In this document: positions 1 to 10,744 of the stretch, piece by piece | Layout of the letters: every line of letters begins with the position of its first letter | Position numbering within the stretch: the first letter of the stretch is position 1 | DNA from: Fusarium oxysporum f. sp. lycopersici 4287 | Taxonomy: Eukaryota; Ascomycota; Sordariomycetes; Hypocreales; Nectriaceae | NCBI RefSeq assembly: GCF_000149955.1 | Contig: NC_030991.1 | Coordinates: 2,230,340-2,294,339 of the forward strand | DNA length: 64,000 bases | Direction: 5' to 3' | Notes under the pieces: generated by a model | What the model saw: the letters and a program-made list of their open reading frames with translations, nothing else | Database searches by the model: none | Told to the model about the DNA's origin: nothing | Translations under genes and position numbers: made by a program

Positions 1-1379
1 TTCTCACACTTTAATAATGCTATCTGATGCATTATCGCCTTCGTTCCCTTAGAAAATGACTTGAGCGCGTTAACAATAGATGCTGGAGAGCTGTACTGGT
101 GCCTTCTGATTCGTCTTTCAAGGTATTCAGACTGAGAAGTGGCCTCGAGGACAGTCTTTGCCGTCTTGGGCACCCAAAGGTCGGGAAGGCTAGCCTCCTC
201 CTTGATTGGCGTTGGAGTTCGTAGCTGCACATCAAGCTTCGATATAACACTTTCCGGGTCTAAAGGAACAAGCCCGGACCCTCTAAGCCCCCCCCCCGGA
301 TATTACTTTCAGTTATAGCGGCTTGGTGGGCGGCATAAAATGCCGGAAAGAAGTCCGTCTTTGGAACATGGGTTAGAGAGCACCTAATCAGATGCTCTAT
401 TTCTCGACCATATGCCCTTTTGAGCGGCCCAAAGCACCCGACATCAAGAGGTTGAAGTAGATGAGATGAATGAGGCGGCATACATAGCGTAATGATGTGG
501 TTCTCTTCGCAATATTTTTCAAAGTCAACCGAGTGGTGACTTTCGTGTCCATCGAGGATTAGAAGACGATAGCGACCAGTTGATCGGGTTTTTGTGCATT
601 GATCAAAGTGCTTGAGCCACTCAAGACCAGTCTCATTATCGGTCCAGCCATTTTGAGTTGTCGCAATAGCCCAATCCCCGGGGAGATTGCTTTCTTGGTA
701 CCAGCTGGCGAGGTGATATTGGCCCGCAACGACGATAAACGGCGCGATGGCCCAGCCTTCCGCATTGATCGCCTGAATCACTGTAACCCACTCTCGGTTT
801 CCAGGCTGCACTGAATTCACCTTTCCACGTTTTTCTACGCCTGTGATAACCATTCCGCTTGCAATAACGCCCATCATAAAGCCGGTCTCGTCAAAGTTAT
901 AGATATCAGCGAGGCTGATACCATATTTCGCGATTGTATTCTCCACGAGCCTAAACCAATCGCGGATAATAGTTGGATCTTCGCATTTGGCCCTCTGATA
1001 ATCGTATTTACGAAAAGAACGCGCCTTGAGGTCTAGTTGTCGCCTGACGAAGTTGGAAGCCCAGCGCTTGCCAACAGGTGACGCGTCGCGGTCGGCGAGC
1101 AGTCGGTTGGCCATTTCTTCAACACCACGCAGTCGCGGGGGGAATTCCTCGTGAATCCAGGTCAAGAATGAACTGAACAATGATCTGCTCTTCTAGATCA
1201 GATAATCTGCGTGAGTTAGGAATGGTATCGCGTCGAGACTGGATGCCTTTCTGTCGGCGACGAAGGGCATAATAATCCACCTGGTACAACCTTGCGGCGG
1301 GTCGGAGACCCAGTTTCGGGTCATTTTGAAGGGCTCGAAGAGCGAGAAGCATGTTAGCTTCATTATTTGATTGTGGCAT
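1..1379 (-). pseudogene. pogo/Fot-like transposase, frameshifted and cut by the window edge
   Basis: Translation from the ATG at 1379 gives an HTH_psq-like N-terminus (MPQSNNEANMLLALRALQND), a CENP-B-type DNA-binding region and a DDE_1 catalytic core. NFDETGFMMG holds the first Asp, LLILDGHESHHS the second and LLQPLDVGCFGPLK the third. The frame breaks near 1145 in a run of six G and again at a run of ten consecutive C on the plus strand, at about 288-298. Past that point the correct frame stays open to base 1 (ISKLDVQLRTPTP), so the C-terminal tail is off the window. Both breaks sit in homopolymers, so sequencing error and true decay are both possible. The closest relative in the window is the 546-residue transposase at 20948-22588. 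Confidence 0.85.
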
Positions 1380-1477
1380 ATTTAATGGTTGAGGAGTAGT
1401 TAATTAGATGTGAAGAGGAGAGATTGGGAGATTTTTGGTGCACTCGCTTGGTTGGTGCACTCGCTTATCATATACGT
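1..1477 (-). mobile_element. pogo/Fot-like DNA transposon, left part off the window
   Basis: The right terminus, read inward on the minus strand, begins ACGTATATGATAAGCGAGTG and is followed by TA at 1478-1479, as expected of a Tc1/mariner-pogo insertion at TA. The terminus contains two copies of a GCGAGTGCACC-type block. The same end occurs at 12950, 13478, 18982, 20850 and 49552 in this window, so one family is present many times. The other terminus lies upstream of base 1. The transposase inside is broken. Confidence 0.85.
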
Positions 1478-1511
1478 TACGACCTAATTGAAAAGGAACT
1501 CACAGAATCAT

Positions 1512-2085
1512 CTAATCTTCGACATCCTTCTCAAGGTCATTGAGCTGTAAATGTGCTTTACTCAGCCAACGATCATGAATCTGTTCAAGCTCTGGAAGTA
1601 CTGCTGATTGACCTCTGCGCTCTTTAAGTATTCTTACTCGAGGATTTATTAAGGGACCTGACGTGCCGGCAAGTATGAAGGATAAGAGGACCGATGGAGA
1701 ATAGACTATAATAATGGATCTAAAGAAATAATCTCTATAGTATCTATGCGCAAATGAGGCAGGGCTTGCTGCTCTTTAAGTAATAGCGTTTCATATTCTC
1801 TTCTAGCATCTTCCTAAGTAAAACAAATTCCAATATTAGGTATATATCCTGGCATCATATGCCCTATTGTCTTGTTACAATTTTACTAGAGGTGAGACTC
1901 CTGTCAGACATTGCGTGTATTCAGTCCATTGATCCAGATTGGTACATTCATGTCGTGTTCTGTTTTTATTCTGCCCCTTCAAGGTTTTACCTTTTTGGAT
2001 GTAATCTTAAAGTACCCCAGCTTGCACGTAACACCTATTGCCTGTTCAACAACTCCACATAAATCGTCGATATCGTAACCTGCTA
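1512..2085 (-). pseudogene. decayed coding relic of an unknown protein
   Basis: I do not recognise a family. The minus strand holds several short stretches that read like protein rather than noise: GVVEQAIGVTCKLGYFKITS at about 2010-2070, EDARREYETLLLKEQQALPH near 1820 and a terminal block ending NDLEKDVED before a TAG at 1512-1514. They lie in different frames with stops between them. Part of it (about 1910-2065) is repeated at 22935-23095, with mostly C/T and G/A differences. It could be a relic of an old transposon gene or of a repeated host gene. Confidence 0.3.
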
Positions 2086-2210
2086 GGATATCATTATTTT
2101 ACCGCCTAGCCAGCCAACTTACTATAACCACATCAAGCGAAGATACTGAACGTCCTAATATATTAAAATATAGTTATATTTCCGACTGCTTCAAACCTTT
2201 TATAGGAATC

Positions 2211-4061
2211 TCATTCTCCACCATGCATTGCCCGAAAGACCTTTGCATTGGCATCGCCAACGGCCTGTTCAAAAGCATTCCTATCGGCTTTGCAAACCAT
2301 GCCGAGCTTCGGAAGCTCATCCTTTTCAAAATACCTCTGCACAACTTCGTTCGTGCACTTGGATACTCCATTCTGGAACCCATGCTATATGGTGTTAGTT
2401 TGAGAGCAGGAAGGGAGGGAGTTTCAACTTACGCCGGCACCCTCGTGGACCAGAAGTCTGCTTTCACCGAAGCGCGAAGATACGTCCCAAGCACCACTCA
2501 GAGGCGTGACAGGATCCCATTTGCCATTCACAAGAAGAATGGGGTTCTTAGTATTAATTTGGTCAAAGCTGCCACCGTATGTTTCGGCCGCGGTGAAAGG
2601 CCACTGCGCACAAGGCCAGAACTTGCCGCTGATAGAATCCGCGAAAGAGCCCTGTGCCACCTGAGCCTGAAGCAGTGAGTACATATCTTCGGGTTTCTCT
2701 GCTCTATACTTGGAATCGGAACATGCGATTGCGTGGAAAGCGTCGACACCTAGGTTCCATGGTAATCCATCCTCTTTCTGCTTCTCTGGTGCCTCTTTGG
2801 CGGCTTGAGCTTGGATTTCGATAGCTTCAGGTCCAATCAGGCTGCTAAAGTTCCCAACAAGTACCGGGCCAAGTATCGAGCTGAGACGTAAGAACTTGGC
2901 GGGGCTATACAAATTGGCTTGGATCACACTTTTAATGAAGAGTGATAGATCCCACTTTCCAGGGCTAAACCAGAAGACCCGCGGGGCCTGGAGCTCTTTT
3001 GGCACCATGATAGGATCATCCTTAAGCTTCTGAAGAACATCGGAAAGTTGGCTCATCAGGCTCTCGGCCGTGGTTTTAGTGCCGGTGAAGTTAGCCAGCG
3101 GGCAAACTTCTACATCAGCGTCAATACACTGCTCGAAAAAGTGGAACAGTGCAGATTCCGTATCGCGTGTAGCACTAGCCCAATTACCGCGGTAGTATCC
3201 ATCAGGCTCGACGACAGAATCCAGGAGCAAATGACCAATGCGTTCAGGGAACATGGCTGCAAAGGTCTGTCCGAGAATGGTGCTATACGAGCGGCCCCAG
3301 AATCGTAGGAGACCATCCTCTTTTAAGGCATCGACGATGGCGAGCAGATCTTTAGCAACAAAGGTGGTTCCATAAAAGCGGCCGGTGTCTTTATGGTTCT
3401 CATAGCAACCCTTAAAGTACTCTTTGGCACCGTGCCAAGTCTGATGTTTGAGAATATTGTAGGCATCAACCTGAGGGTTAGGTAATTGTGAATAGGGGTT
3501 GCGCCGGGACAGGCTGCCCGAGTCTGAGTCGGCGGTCTTGTTTCTGACTGCGCAGGAGAAGGGGATCGTACGTCCTGTGCCTCTGGATCTTTATGAGCTT
3601 ACTGTTGCTTGCTGAAGACGACTAGAACCTACCGTGCATCAAAGCCAATAACGTTGAAGCTGCCACCTAGAATACTACAGACATTAGAATTATGTAGCAC
3701 AATAAAGTGCTTAAGCAACTTACTCTCGATACATAGGACCAAGAACTGCGACCTCTTCAATACCAGAAGACCCAGGACCACCGGGGTTAAAGATAACACT
3801 AGCCCTAGCAGGCTGCCTGGTTGCATTAACCTTGATCAGCTGGAGATCAATCTCTCCGCCGGACTTTGGATTCGTGTAGTCGAGGGGAACTTTGATTGTC
3901 GCGCAGTCGATGGCTTCTTTGATCTGCTCTTGGCGCGACTTGGGGAAGGGCAGGTCGCACGGCTTCCAGTCCAGGCCATCGACATTGTCGTTGCGTGGTA
4001 GCACGATTGCTAGGCTTAGTGGTATAAGAAGGAGAAAGCTTATTGCAGTGAGTCGAAGCAT
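2211..4061 (-). CDS. secreted TAP-like (peptidase S33) alpha/beta-hydrolase
   Basis: The four exons are 4061-3724, 3674-3633, 3582-2433 and 2384-2211; the introns of 49, 50 and 48 bp have GT-AG ends and the joined frame is exact, giving 567 residues. The N-terminus is a signal peptide (MLRLTAISFLLLIPLSLA), so the product is probably secreted. The fold shows the oxyanion region FNPGGPGSSG, then IGFDARGTGRT. The nucleophile elbow is GRSYST (Ser at about 225), the acid GKWDPVTP (Asp at about 473) and the base GAGHGF (His at about 511), followed by the TAP-like C-terminal domain. The family releases N-terminal tripeptides or hydrolyses related substrates; the actual substrate is unknown. The usual GGSYG elbow is GRSYS here, which may affect activity. 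The gene looks complete. The start is the only ATG before the signal peptide. Confidence 0.88.
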
Positions 4062-4702
4062 GATAAGATTGTTGTAAAGGTTTGATGTAGAAGAAATGGC
4101 TCTGGAGAGACTATGTCAAAATGTAGGGGAAATCGCAAGCTCTTTAAGCTTCATTTCTGAACTCAGTGGCTATGCACAGCCTAGCTCAAGCAGCCGTTGA
4201 ACTATCCTTGGCGGGAGGAGAATGACGCAGCATCTTCACCGGTTTTCCAGTAACTGAAATGAAGTGACGCTGATCTGGTAGTATGGAAACTTGGAATAGA
4301 TCTCATGTCAATGTTTTAGTGAGGCCGTGATATTCACACAGCGGCCTATTATACTTAATTTAGGAAGTAGATGAACGATCGTTTGGAGGGCTATATGTAC
4401 CGGCCAATGAATGAGCTGCCTTGGATAGGGTGGGGTTCATATGCTTGGCTAGCTGGGCTAAGTCCTACCTTCACCAGACCATGCCCTTTTCTTGCTAGAT
4501 GCGCCGCGCTTTAAAGCTTGGGAAGAACCAGAAGCGGTTAGATACGCACGAATACAATGGAGTGAGTGTATCCAAGTGTGGACCAGAATGTTGTGATGTT
4601 ATTGATCGTCGACTTGATTCTTTGATCAGTCTGCCAAAGAGGGGTGAAACCCCTCTTTGGATACAAGAATAATATTGCAATAAGAGAAGTGGAGCCCATT
4701 CC
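4062..4702. other. intergenic, promoter side of the TAP-like gene
   Basis: No gene was found. Bases 4634-4660 form a perfect 12-bp inverted repeat (CCAAAGAGGGGT, spacer GAA, ACCCCTCTTTGG). The short frames here do not resemble protein. The right part merges into an LTR-like repeat. Confidence 0.5.
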
Positions 4703-4933
4703 TGTTGGGTTAGTGATAGTGCCTCGATAAAAGAAACATGTATTTTGTGGGTCCCCGGATATATCAATACCGGGTAGCGGGGAAAACACGTAAGAGAAGA
4801 AGAACAGAAAAAGAAGAACAGAGACAGAAGCTCCTGGGGACTAGATTGATCCTCAAGTGTGAAAATTAACCCTATTTTAATTGGATATTAACCCTACTCG
4901 CGTATCTGACAATTCCCAGCCGCCAATCTAACA
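4703..4933. repeat. LTR-like repeat, copy 1 (degenerate)
   Basis: This stretch matches 14574-14788 closely over its whole length; both contain GATAG(T/C)GCCTCGATAAAAG and GGGTCCCCGGATATATCAAT. It ends CCGCCAATCTAACA like the other copy. The outer left end is not matched, so this copy is truncated. A solo LTR is the likeliest reading; a MITE with long inverted ends is the alternative. Confidence 0.6.
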
Positions 4934-5656
4934 GAAGCCAACCCCGCTTAGCCAACCTATCAGAGTATTGGTACCTAGTCTGGGCAAGGCGGTAAGAGGG
5001 TTAGACTGGGGTTTGTTCCATCTTCCTGACCAAGGTGGGACACTCTTGGAGCAGCAGGGAAATAACTTAGCGCAGCCACTGGCCTCGTGAGATTAATCGT
5101 CCAGTCATTTTGAATAATACCACCACTACTTAAATATCTGCATGACAATTATAAGAGTAATATTAAATAGAATTCTTGATTTTGAATCCAAACCCAGTTC
5201 CTGTTGCAGGGTGCAGCTCAAGCCCAAAACAAATGCCAAGAACTGAAATCAGGATTTCCGTGTCCTCGAGTGACGCAATTTTGCTATGCGCCTAACGCTA
5301 ATGCTTTAGCTGCTATCGGCAAGACACAAGGCTTACAAATGCATAGCCGAACAAACGATCCTTCCAACTATCCACTCCATGTTTGGTTGGTAGCTGGCTG
5401 CTGTGCCTCAGGCCACCGAGATAGCTATTGGCTTCGCGACGACCGTAAACTCACCTCTATCCAAGGATACTTTCGTCACGTATCCACAAATGTGCTTTAC
5501 AGCACAAACTATGTATAGCGCGAATGCGGCGAATTAAGGCGCTCCAGTGACTACCTAATAGCATAATTTCAAACTAGATAAATTGCTGCCGGAACGTACG
5601 ACTAACGTCTCTCACCTTGGGTTTTTAAGAAACATTTAACTCAAAGTCTCTTCACA
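4934..5656. other. intergenic, upstream of the BBE-like pseudogene
   Basis: I see no convincing gene. A 104-codon plus-strand frame at 5204-5518 has several cysteines but begins with a non-ATG codon and resembles nothing I know. The bases before 5657 (TTCACAATGG) are a good fungal start context for the downstream gene. Confidence 0.4.
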
Positions 5657-7007
5657 ATGGCTGTTGAAACATCGAATTTGTTTGCTAAGCTGAAGGCTCA
5701 CTTAGCTCATACACAAGCCAAGTTTTACCAACCCGACTCATCTGACTACAAACAAGTTGAACAATGCTTCATTGAGAAGCCAGTTAAAACTCTCGGTATC
5801 GTTAAACCGCAAAATGCAGATGAAGTTGCCGCAGTGCTTCAATTCTGCATTAGGAATAATGTCAAGTTCAGTGTACGATCGGGGGGGCATGATTGCGCAG
5901 CCCGCACGCTTGTCAATAAAACACTTGTGATCGATATGCGAGATATTAATGGGGTTGCCATCTCTAAAGATAAACAGAGCGCAAAGGTTGGAGGAGGTAT
6001 CCTGACTGGCCAGGTGGCCAAAGTTTTAGGCGAAGAGGGATTAACTACGCCGGTGTGAGTACCTAGACTGCTAACAAGCTGCCTCTCTTGCCAATGCTAA
6101 TTAAATAATCAAGGGGGACTATCGCCTCTGTAGGATACACTGGATGGAGTACTCTTGGTGGCTATGGACCATTGACGTCACATTACGGCCTGGGAGTTGA
6201 TCAGATCACTGGTGCTAAGATCGTCAAGGCTCGCGGAGAGATCCAGACTGCTGATGGAGAGTTGCTTGTTGGCATCAGAGGCGGGGGTGGATCACTCGGC
6301 ATTATTGTCGAGCTCACTATCAAGGTTTATCCAATTGACAAAGTGAGTCATTCAACTGTGTAAATAGGGTCCCTTGCTAACTCGATTCGGCTCAGATTCT
6401 TTCTTCTACTATTATATATGAATCGAGTAATTTGGAAGCTGCCCTGACTTCATACACTCAACATTACGAAGGGCTGCTCTCCACTCAAATGCTTCCAATT
6501 TGCCTTCAGCTCCAGCCAGCGATTATGCAAATGCCAGGCCAAGGAGTGGTTTTTGGAATAATCGCCAACTGGCACGGAAAGAACAAAGAAGAGGGGCGCT
6601 TCTGGATTAAGAATATCGCAGGAGCGGGGAAATGCGTCATGGAGGCTACCCAGGAAACCACAGTTGCCAAGATGCTCCAAAACAATGAAAAATTAGTTAC
6701 TTGGCCATCATATGGTCGGGTCTTCACCCTAAATGTCAAGAAACTAACAACGAAAACGATAAAAGTTCTTGCCAGACACTGTTCTGATGCACTTGGAGGT
6801 GGCTTGATCTTCTCATATCACACGTGACATTCTTGACAAGAGCCGATACAACAATCAGTCTTCGGTACAAGAGCAAGGCATCATATGCTCGAGATTTACG
6901 CCGTTGTTCCAGATAGCAGCATTGTGGAAGAGCGAGTGCGATGGGCTGCGCAAGTCAAAGCCGATCTCGAGATGGCGGATGCTAGTGTTCAGCAGCACTG
7001 CCAATGA
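5657..7007 (+). pseudogene. FAD-linked oxidase, berberine-bridge-enzyme-like, with two in-frame stops
   Basis: The exons run 5657-6055, about 6114-6341 and about 6395 onward, with GTGAGT donors. The N-terminal FAD_binding_4 domain is clear: FSVRSGGHDCAARTLVN contains the RSGGH motif whose His carries FAD covalently in this family, and LGGYGPLTSHYGLGVDQI follows. The substrate-binding half is present. At about 6825-6839 the same frame reads T-stop-H-S-stop, then continues as homologous sequence (SVFGTRARHHMLEIYAVVP) to a TGA at 7005-7007. The usual C-terminal BBE motif around a YGxNY block is missing. Activity is therefore unlikely. No intron of plausible length removes the two TGA codons in frame. 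Confidence 0.78.
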
Positions 7008-7129
7008 ATCAAATCCAATCAAACAAGCGGTCAACAAATCCAGCATCGCGGACTATCAAATTTCTGAAATATGACCCCGGATTTGATTTGTTTGATTTGA
7101 GGGCAGCGCTGCTGCTCAGGAAGACTAGT

Positions 7130-7344
7130 GCCCAATTGGACAGCCAAGGCAGCCGGAAGCTAAGGGCATAGTAGACGAGCTGTAGGTCGTGTGGTTAGCG
7201 AGAAACTTTGCGGCGCAAGGATTCACAGGGTCGACGAACGAAGGCGAGGCTGAAGCAGGCCATAATAGCCCAGAGCCAGTCAGAGCCTTCCTCGGAGAGG
7301 TGAGATTGGCCGCCCTGAGGGTTGACGTGGAGAGCGTCATTGCG
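7130..7344 (-). pseudogene. N-terminal fragment of a fungal microbial-type opsin
   Basis: The minus strand from 7344 reads RNDALHVNPQGGQSHLSEEG and then SDWLWAIMACFSLAFV. This is the conserved start and first membrane helix of fungal rhodopsin/Hsp30-like proteins (NDAL.VNP..., GSDWYWA...). A frame change then leaves fragments such as MPLASGCLGCPIG that resemble the second-helix region. The remaining helices and the retinal-binding Lys are absent. It is a short, frameshifted relic beside the broken oxidase. The assignment rests on memory of the family's N-terminal motif. Confidence 0.55.
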
Positions 7345-8504
7345 GGAGTAGATTAAATCTATAACTGCCAAGGTGATGAAGTTACTAAATGTTGTTTTGA
7401 AGTTGGTATGGCCTTATTAGGGCCGTGTTAACCCGAATAAAATGGTATCGAGTTTCGCGTGAGTTGCAAGTAGATAGCATATGACCGGGGGAAGATTGAG
7501 CGGAAGCGGATGATACCAGTCCTTCTCTAATAAACCCAAGTCCCTCGTCGTGGCCTGCTTGTCGATGTCACGAGCCCTGATTTGCTAATGTGTCTTATGG
7601 AATGCGTATATATTCTTGGTTGAGCTGTTTCCCCGCTCTAAGTCCCAGGAATCTCTTTATACTTGGTCCGACTGCAGTATCACTGCTATAACGATCGCAC
7701 GCCTCATTATGTACAATACATAACTGACATCGACGTGGCATTTGCATCTGCCAAGATTAGACTCACACCAAGCTCATCACACCGTCATAAATTCGTGCGT
7801 AGCCATCAGTCAATCGACAAAACCAGTCTAGGACATAGGCAGTGTCTTGTTGCATTAACCAATTATTTACTATTCAAGTTGCATATCAGTGATAATTCAC
7901 GTGTCAGGTCTGGCTGAGTGCTGCAAGTACAGTGTCCTGCTGCGTAAGTATGATCACACTTATGCCGCTGAAAGCTCTGACCTGGCGACATTCGATATGT
8001 GGCGTTCAGCCTCTGGAATGATGAACGGTTAATGACCGACTGATTATGTTGTTGGATCACGCATGGATGCTGATGCAGTTGATAATTAAGTGTTATTATT
8101 CTCTCCTTGCAGTCGGAAGGACCTTTGAGGCCTTATATCTTCGACTGATTCTTTCTAGGACTTGAGTCCTTGAGTCCTAGATCCTACGATTTGAGTTTTA
8201 GGACATCAAACTTTAATTTTAATCTTGAACCTTAATCCTGAAGTTCAGGGGGAACCATCAAGTCTTCCAACACTGCCTCCTCTCATGTATATGTCTGTCC
8301 CTTCCATGTTAAAAACACCTTGTTCGTACAGCCGCCATTCTGCTGACTCTGGACAACCCCACCAACTACCCGAACCGTACCACTCGCACTAGCGTCACCA
8401 ACAGCACTCGTCCTATCTTAAAGGGATCGTCTCGAGACGTCATATTTCAGCCATCTTTCTCCTCAAATTATCCCCATTTTTCATCTAGTGCCAGCTCCCT
8501 CGAC
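7345..8504. other. intergenic, upstream of the GATA gene
   Basis: No gene seen. Bases 8150-8275 hold a diverged copy of a long-terminal-repeat family (see next entry). A CT-rich stretch at 8270-8500 may be the promoter and leader of the GATA gene. Confidence 0.4.
8150..8275 (-). repeat. diverged end of the TGTTGGAA long-TIR family
   Basis: Read on the minus strand from 8275 the sequence begins TGTTGGAAGACTTGATGG and then GGTTCCCCCTGAACTTCAGG. It resembles the ends at 11534, 49471 and 63867 (TGTTGGAAAATCCGGGGATC). Only one end is visible here. Confidence 0.45.
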
Positions 8505-9739
8505 ATGATTTCTTTTGTGGAATTCCGGAAGCCGGCCGACGATCATGAACCTTCGAACCGCCAATCGCTTCCTCCGGTCCCTGAGGCCATTCAGGGAACC
8601 AAACCAGGCCATTATCCTCCTAGACCTCCGTCTAGCATTCAGCTGGGGCTCAGTCTTCCATCGCCTTTCGGTCCCGCTTCTAGATCGTTCCCCGAGGCTG
8701 AGAAGCACTTCTCTCTGCAGCCACGGCACACGGTTTCACCTTTTCCTCCCCGACAGGATGCTCTTCCCGCCTTCTCGCATACCCCTGGGCCTCCTTTCAC
8801 CAACCGGCCGCTACCGTCTCCTGTTTCTGACCGCCGCCAGAGGTTCTCAGCTAAGCCAGAGATCCTTACTCAACACCGCCGTCCTGAACAGCAGAAGCCT
8901 CCTGAGCTTCATCATTCCCTCAACGGAGTGTATGCGCATTCTCCTCCGCCACTTCCGCCTCCGGCTCCAGCTGCCTACCAACCCGGTCAACTATCTCCTC
9001 GCCAGATGCCTCTGCCCGCTTGTATGAGCTATCCCAGGCACGCGGTTCCTACTCATGTCCCAGGTCTTTGTGATCCAAGGGCACCTCCTCACGCTGAAGA
9101 AGCCGATTATGCTACCCGAGCTCTATATGATGCTACGGTCAGGATATACTTTGAGAACTGGAGCTATCAAGATTCCTTGAGCCGAGTAAGTCGAACTAAG
9201 CGAGTATGCACGGTCGTTAATGCTGACTATCATTAGATTGGGTCCTCATCCCGCATGCTTTTTAACTTTGTCGAAGCGTACAGCCGAACTGCTGGTGAGC
9301 AGCACGGAGCTCACCTCATCCCCGAAAGACTGCCGACGGAACAGGAAGTTAGCGACATGCTCAGCAACATTGACATCATTAAGCGTTCTCTGGAACAAGT
9401 GAGAGACTTGGTGCAAACATCAATTCAGAACGAGCGAACTTGTGAAGGAGCCAAGTTGAAGGGCCCCAACGAAGAGGAGCACGACGTGCCTAGTCACAGA
9501 GATGCAATGAAGCCCCAGTATGGTATGACGGAGGTCAAGAAGCGACAAAGGGTAAGGCCCGTCACGCGAGGAAAACAAGACAAAGCTCACGTGAACGTTG
9601 GCAGCGTGCGGTTCCACCTGGCGGATGCCATAGCTGCGACCGAATCGACACCCCTGAATGGCGACGCGGACCTGATGGAGGGAGGACGTTGTGCAATGCA
9701 TGCGGCCTCCACTATGCAAAATTGTTAAGGAAACTATAA
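8505..9739 (+). CDS. NsdD-like GATA-type transcription factor, C-terminal tail truncated
   Basis: The three exons are 8505-9185, 9237-9551 and 9605-9739, with introns of 51 and 53 bp, giving 376 residues in exact frame. Residues 1-215 are Pro/Ser/His-rich and low complexity. A conserved NsdD-family block follows (HLIPERLPTEQEVSDMLSNI, IKRSLEQVRDL, MKPQYGMTEVKKRQR). A single C-x2-C-x18-C-x2-C GATA finger comes next (CHSCDRIDTPEWRRGPDG to LCNACGLHYAKLLRKL). NsdD-type factors are nuclear regulators of development and secondary metabolism. The stop at 9737-9739 is TAA where a CAA would continue as LEAMSIRSKPEEAYQP to a TGA at 9788-9790. The tail loss therefore fits one CpA-to-TpA change, the RIP-preferred context. 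DNA binding may be retained. Confidence 0.85.
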
Positions 9740-10744
9740 CTTGAAGCGATGTCGATCCGCTCGAAACCCGAAGAAGCATATCAACCATGAGGCTCACACA
9801 CGGTCCCCAAAGACTTGACCCATGAGCAGTCCAGCTACATCTACTGTACCAGTTACCAGCAGTAGTTTGACGACGTACACAGTTTTCGTCCGTGCGGGGT
9901 ATGAAGCTCTTCGCCTTAACAACTCTAAACTAAACCATCCGTGCTTGGTCTTCAAAATGACACCGACAGCATGGGGTTGAAGCCTGTAGTCTGAGAATCA
10001 TCTCCACAAGAAAGAAACTTGTGATAGAGTACGCGAGAACAATCTTGGCCGCCAATCGAGCACATCAACTGATCTCAACTAGATTTGAATCCCCAGAGCA
10101 GGCCACGTTCTTCCCAGTTCTGGTGTTTCTCGGGGCCTACGCAACTCTGCCGTTGCCAGGTAAACAATACAGCCTCTCGTTCAGCGCGGTAAATACGGAA
10201 TCCAGAGCTTTTGAAATCCCTTGGGCTCTGGGTCGAGCCTGGGGTGCGCGTCCTGATTTGCTGCCCATGACGAGCACAGGTACGCTCTCTCGCTTGATGT
10301 GTCGCGTCCTACGACACACCCCGGGGATGATCACAAGCTCTCTTTGAATCTAGAAAGGGACCCACGAAACTCCTTCGGACCCTTGAATTGCGGAATCCAG
10401 ATCATGTTCTTCACACAACTCGGCCACTTCACCACGATACAGAATCATGGTGGGGAATCTATCTACCGATGTAGACGAAATGTAGATAGACGCCAAGATG
10501 AAGACGGAAAGGAGAGGGACTTTTTTTATTACGCAATTCCCTTCTAAAGCAAGGTACCGGTGCTCCCACCTTACTACCATCCAAGACCACCTAATGCATA
10601 AACAAAATTTCGCTCCTCCCATACAACATCCAAATTTTAATATCTACAAAAATAGGCCCCATTCTCAATTATTAAATTAGGTTTTGGAGAAAGTTTCTAG
10701 AAAATTCTTCAAATTTTACTGTCTGCGTGGTTTGTTTTAGCCTC
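9740..10744. other. intergenic with start of repeat block
   Basis: The 9740-9790 segment is the separated tail of the GATA gene. Beyond it I see no gene. A 108-codon frame at 10021-10347 starts on a non-ATG codon and looks random. From 10440 a repeat begins. Confidence 0.4.
10440..10600. repeat. GTAGATAGA-containing direct repeat, copy 1
   Basis: Begins GGTGGGGAATCTATCTACC and contains AAATGTAGATAGACGCCAAG and GCAAGGTACCGGT. It matches 12540-12770 in the same orientation. The two copies bracket a transposase relic and a long-TIR element, so they may be termini or target duplications of an unrecognised element. Confidence 0.55.

Noticed and set aside
5204..5518. Cys-containing 104-codon frame as a small secreted effector
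   Set aside because: It begins with TTG rather than ATG, has no signal peptide and no intron support, and its composition looks random.
6824..6860. A short intron removing the two stops in the BBE-like gene
   Set aside because: The only GT...CAG pair spans 35 bases, too short, and splicing it would shift the frame away from the homologous continuation.
9552..9604. Frameshift destroying the GATA zinc finger
   Set aside because: A 53-bp intron with donor GTAAGG and acceptor GCAG restores the finger exactly in frame.
10021..10347. 108-codon frame as a gene
   Set aside because: Non-ATG start, no homology, no codon pattern distinct from surrounding non-coding DNA.
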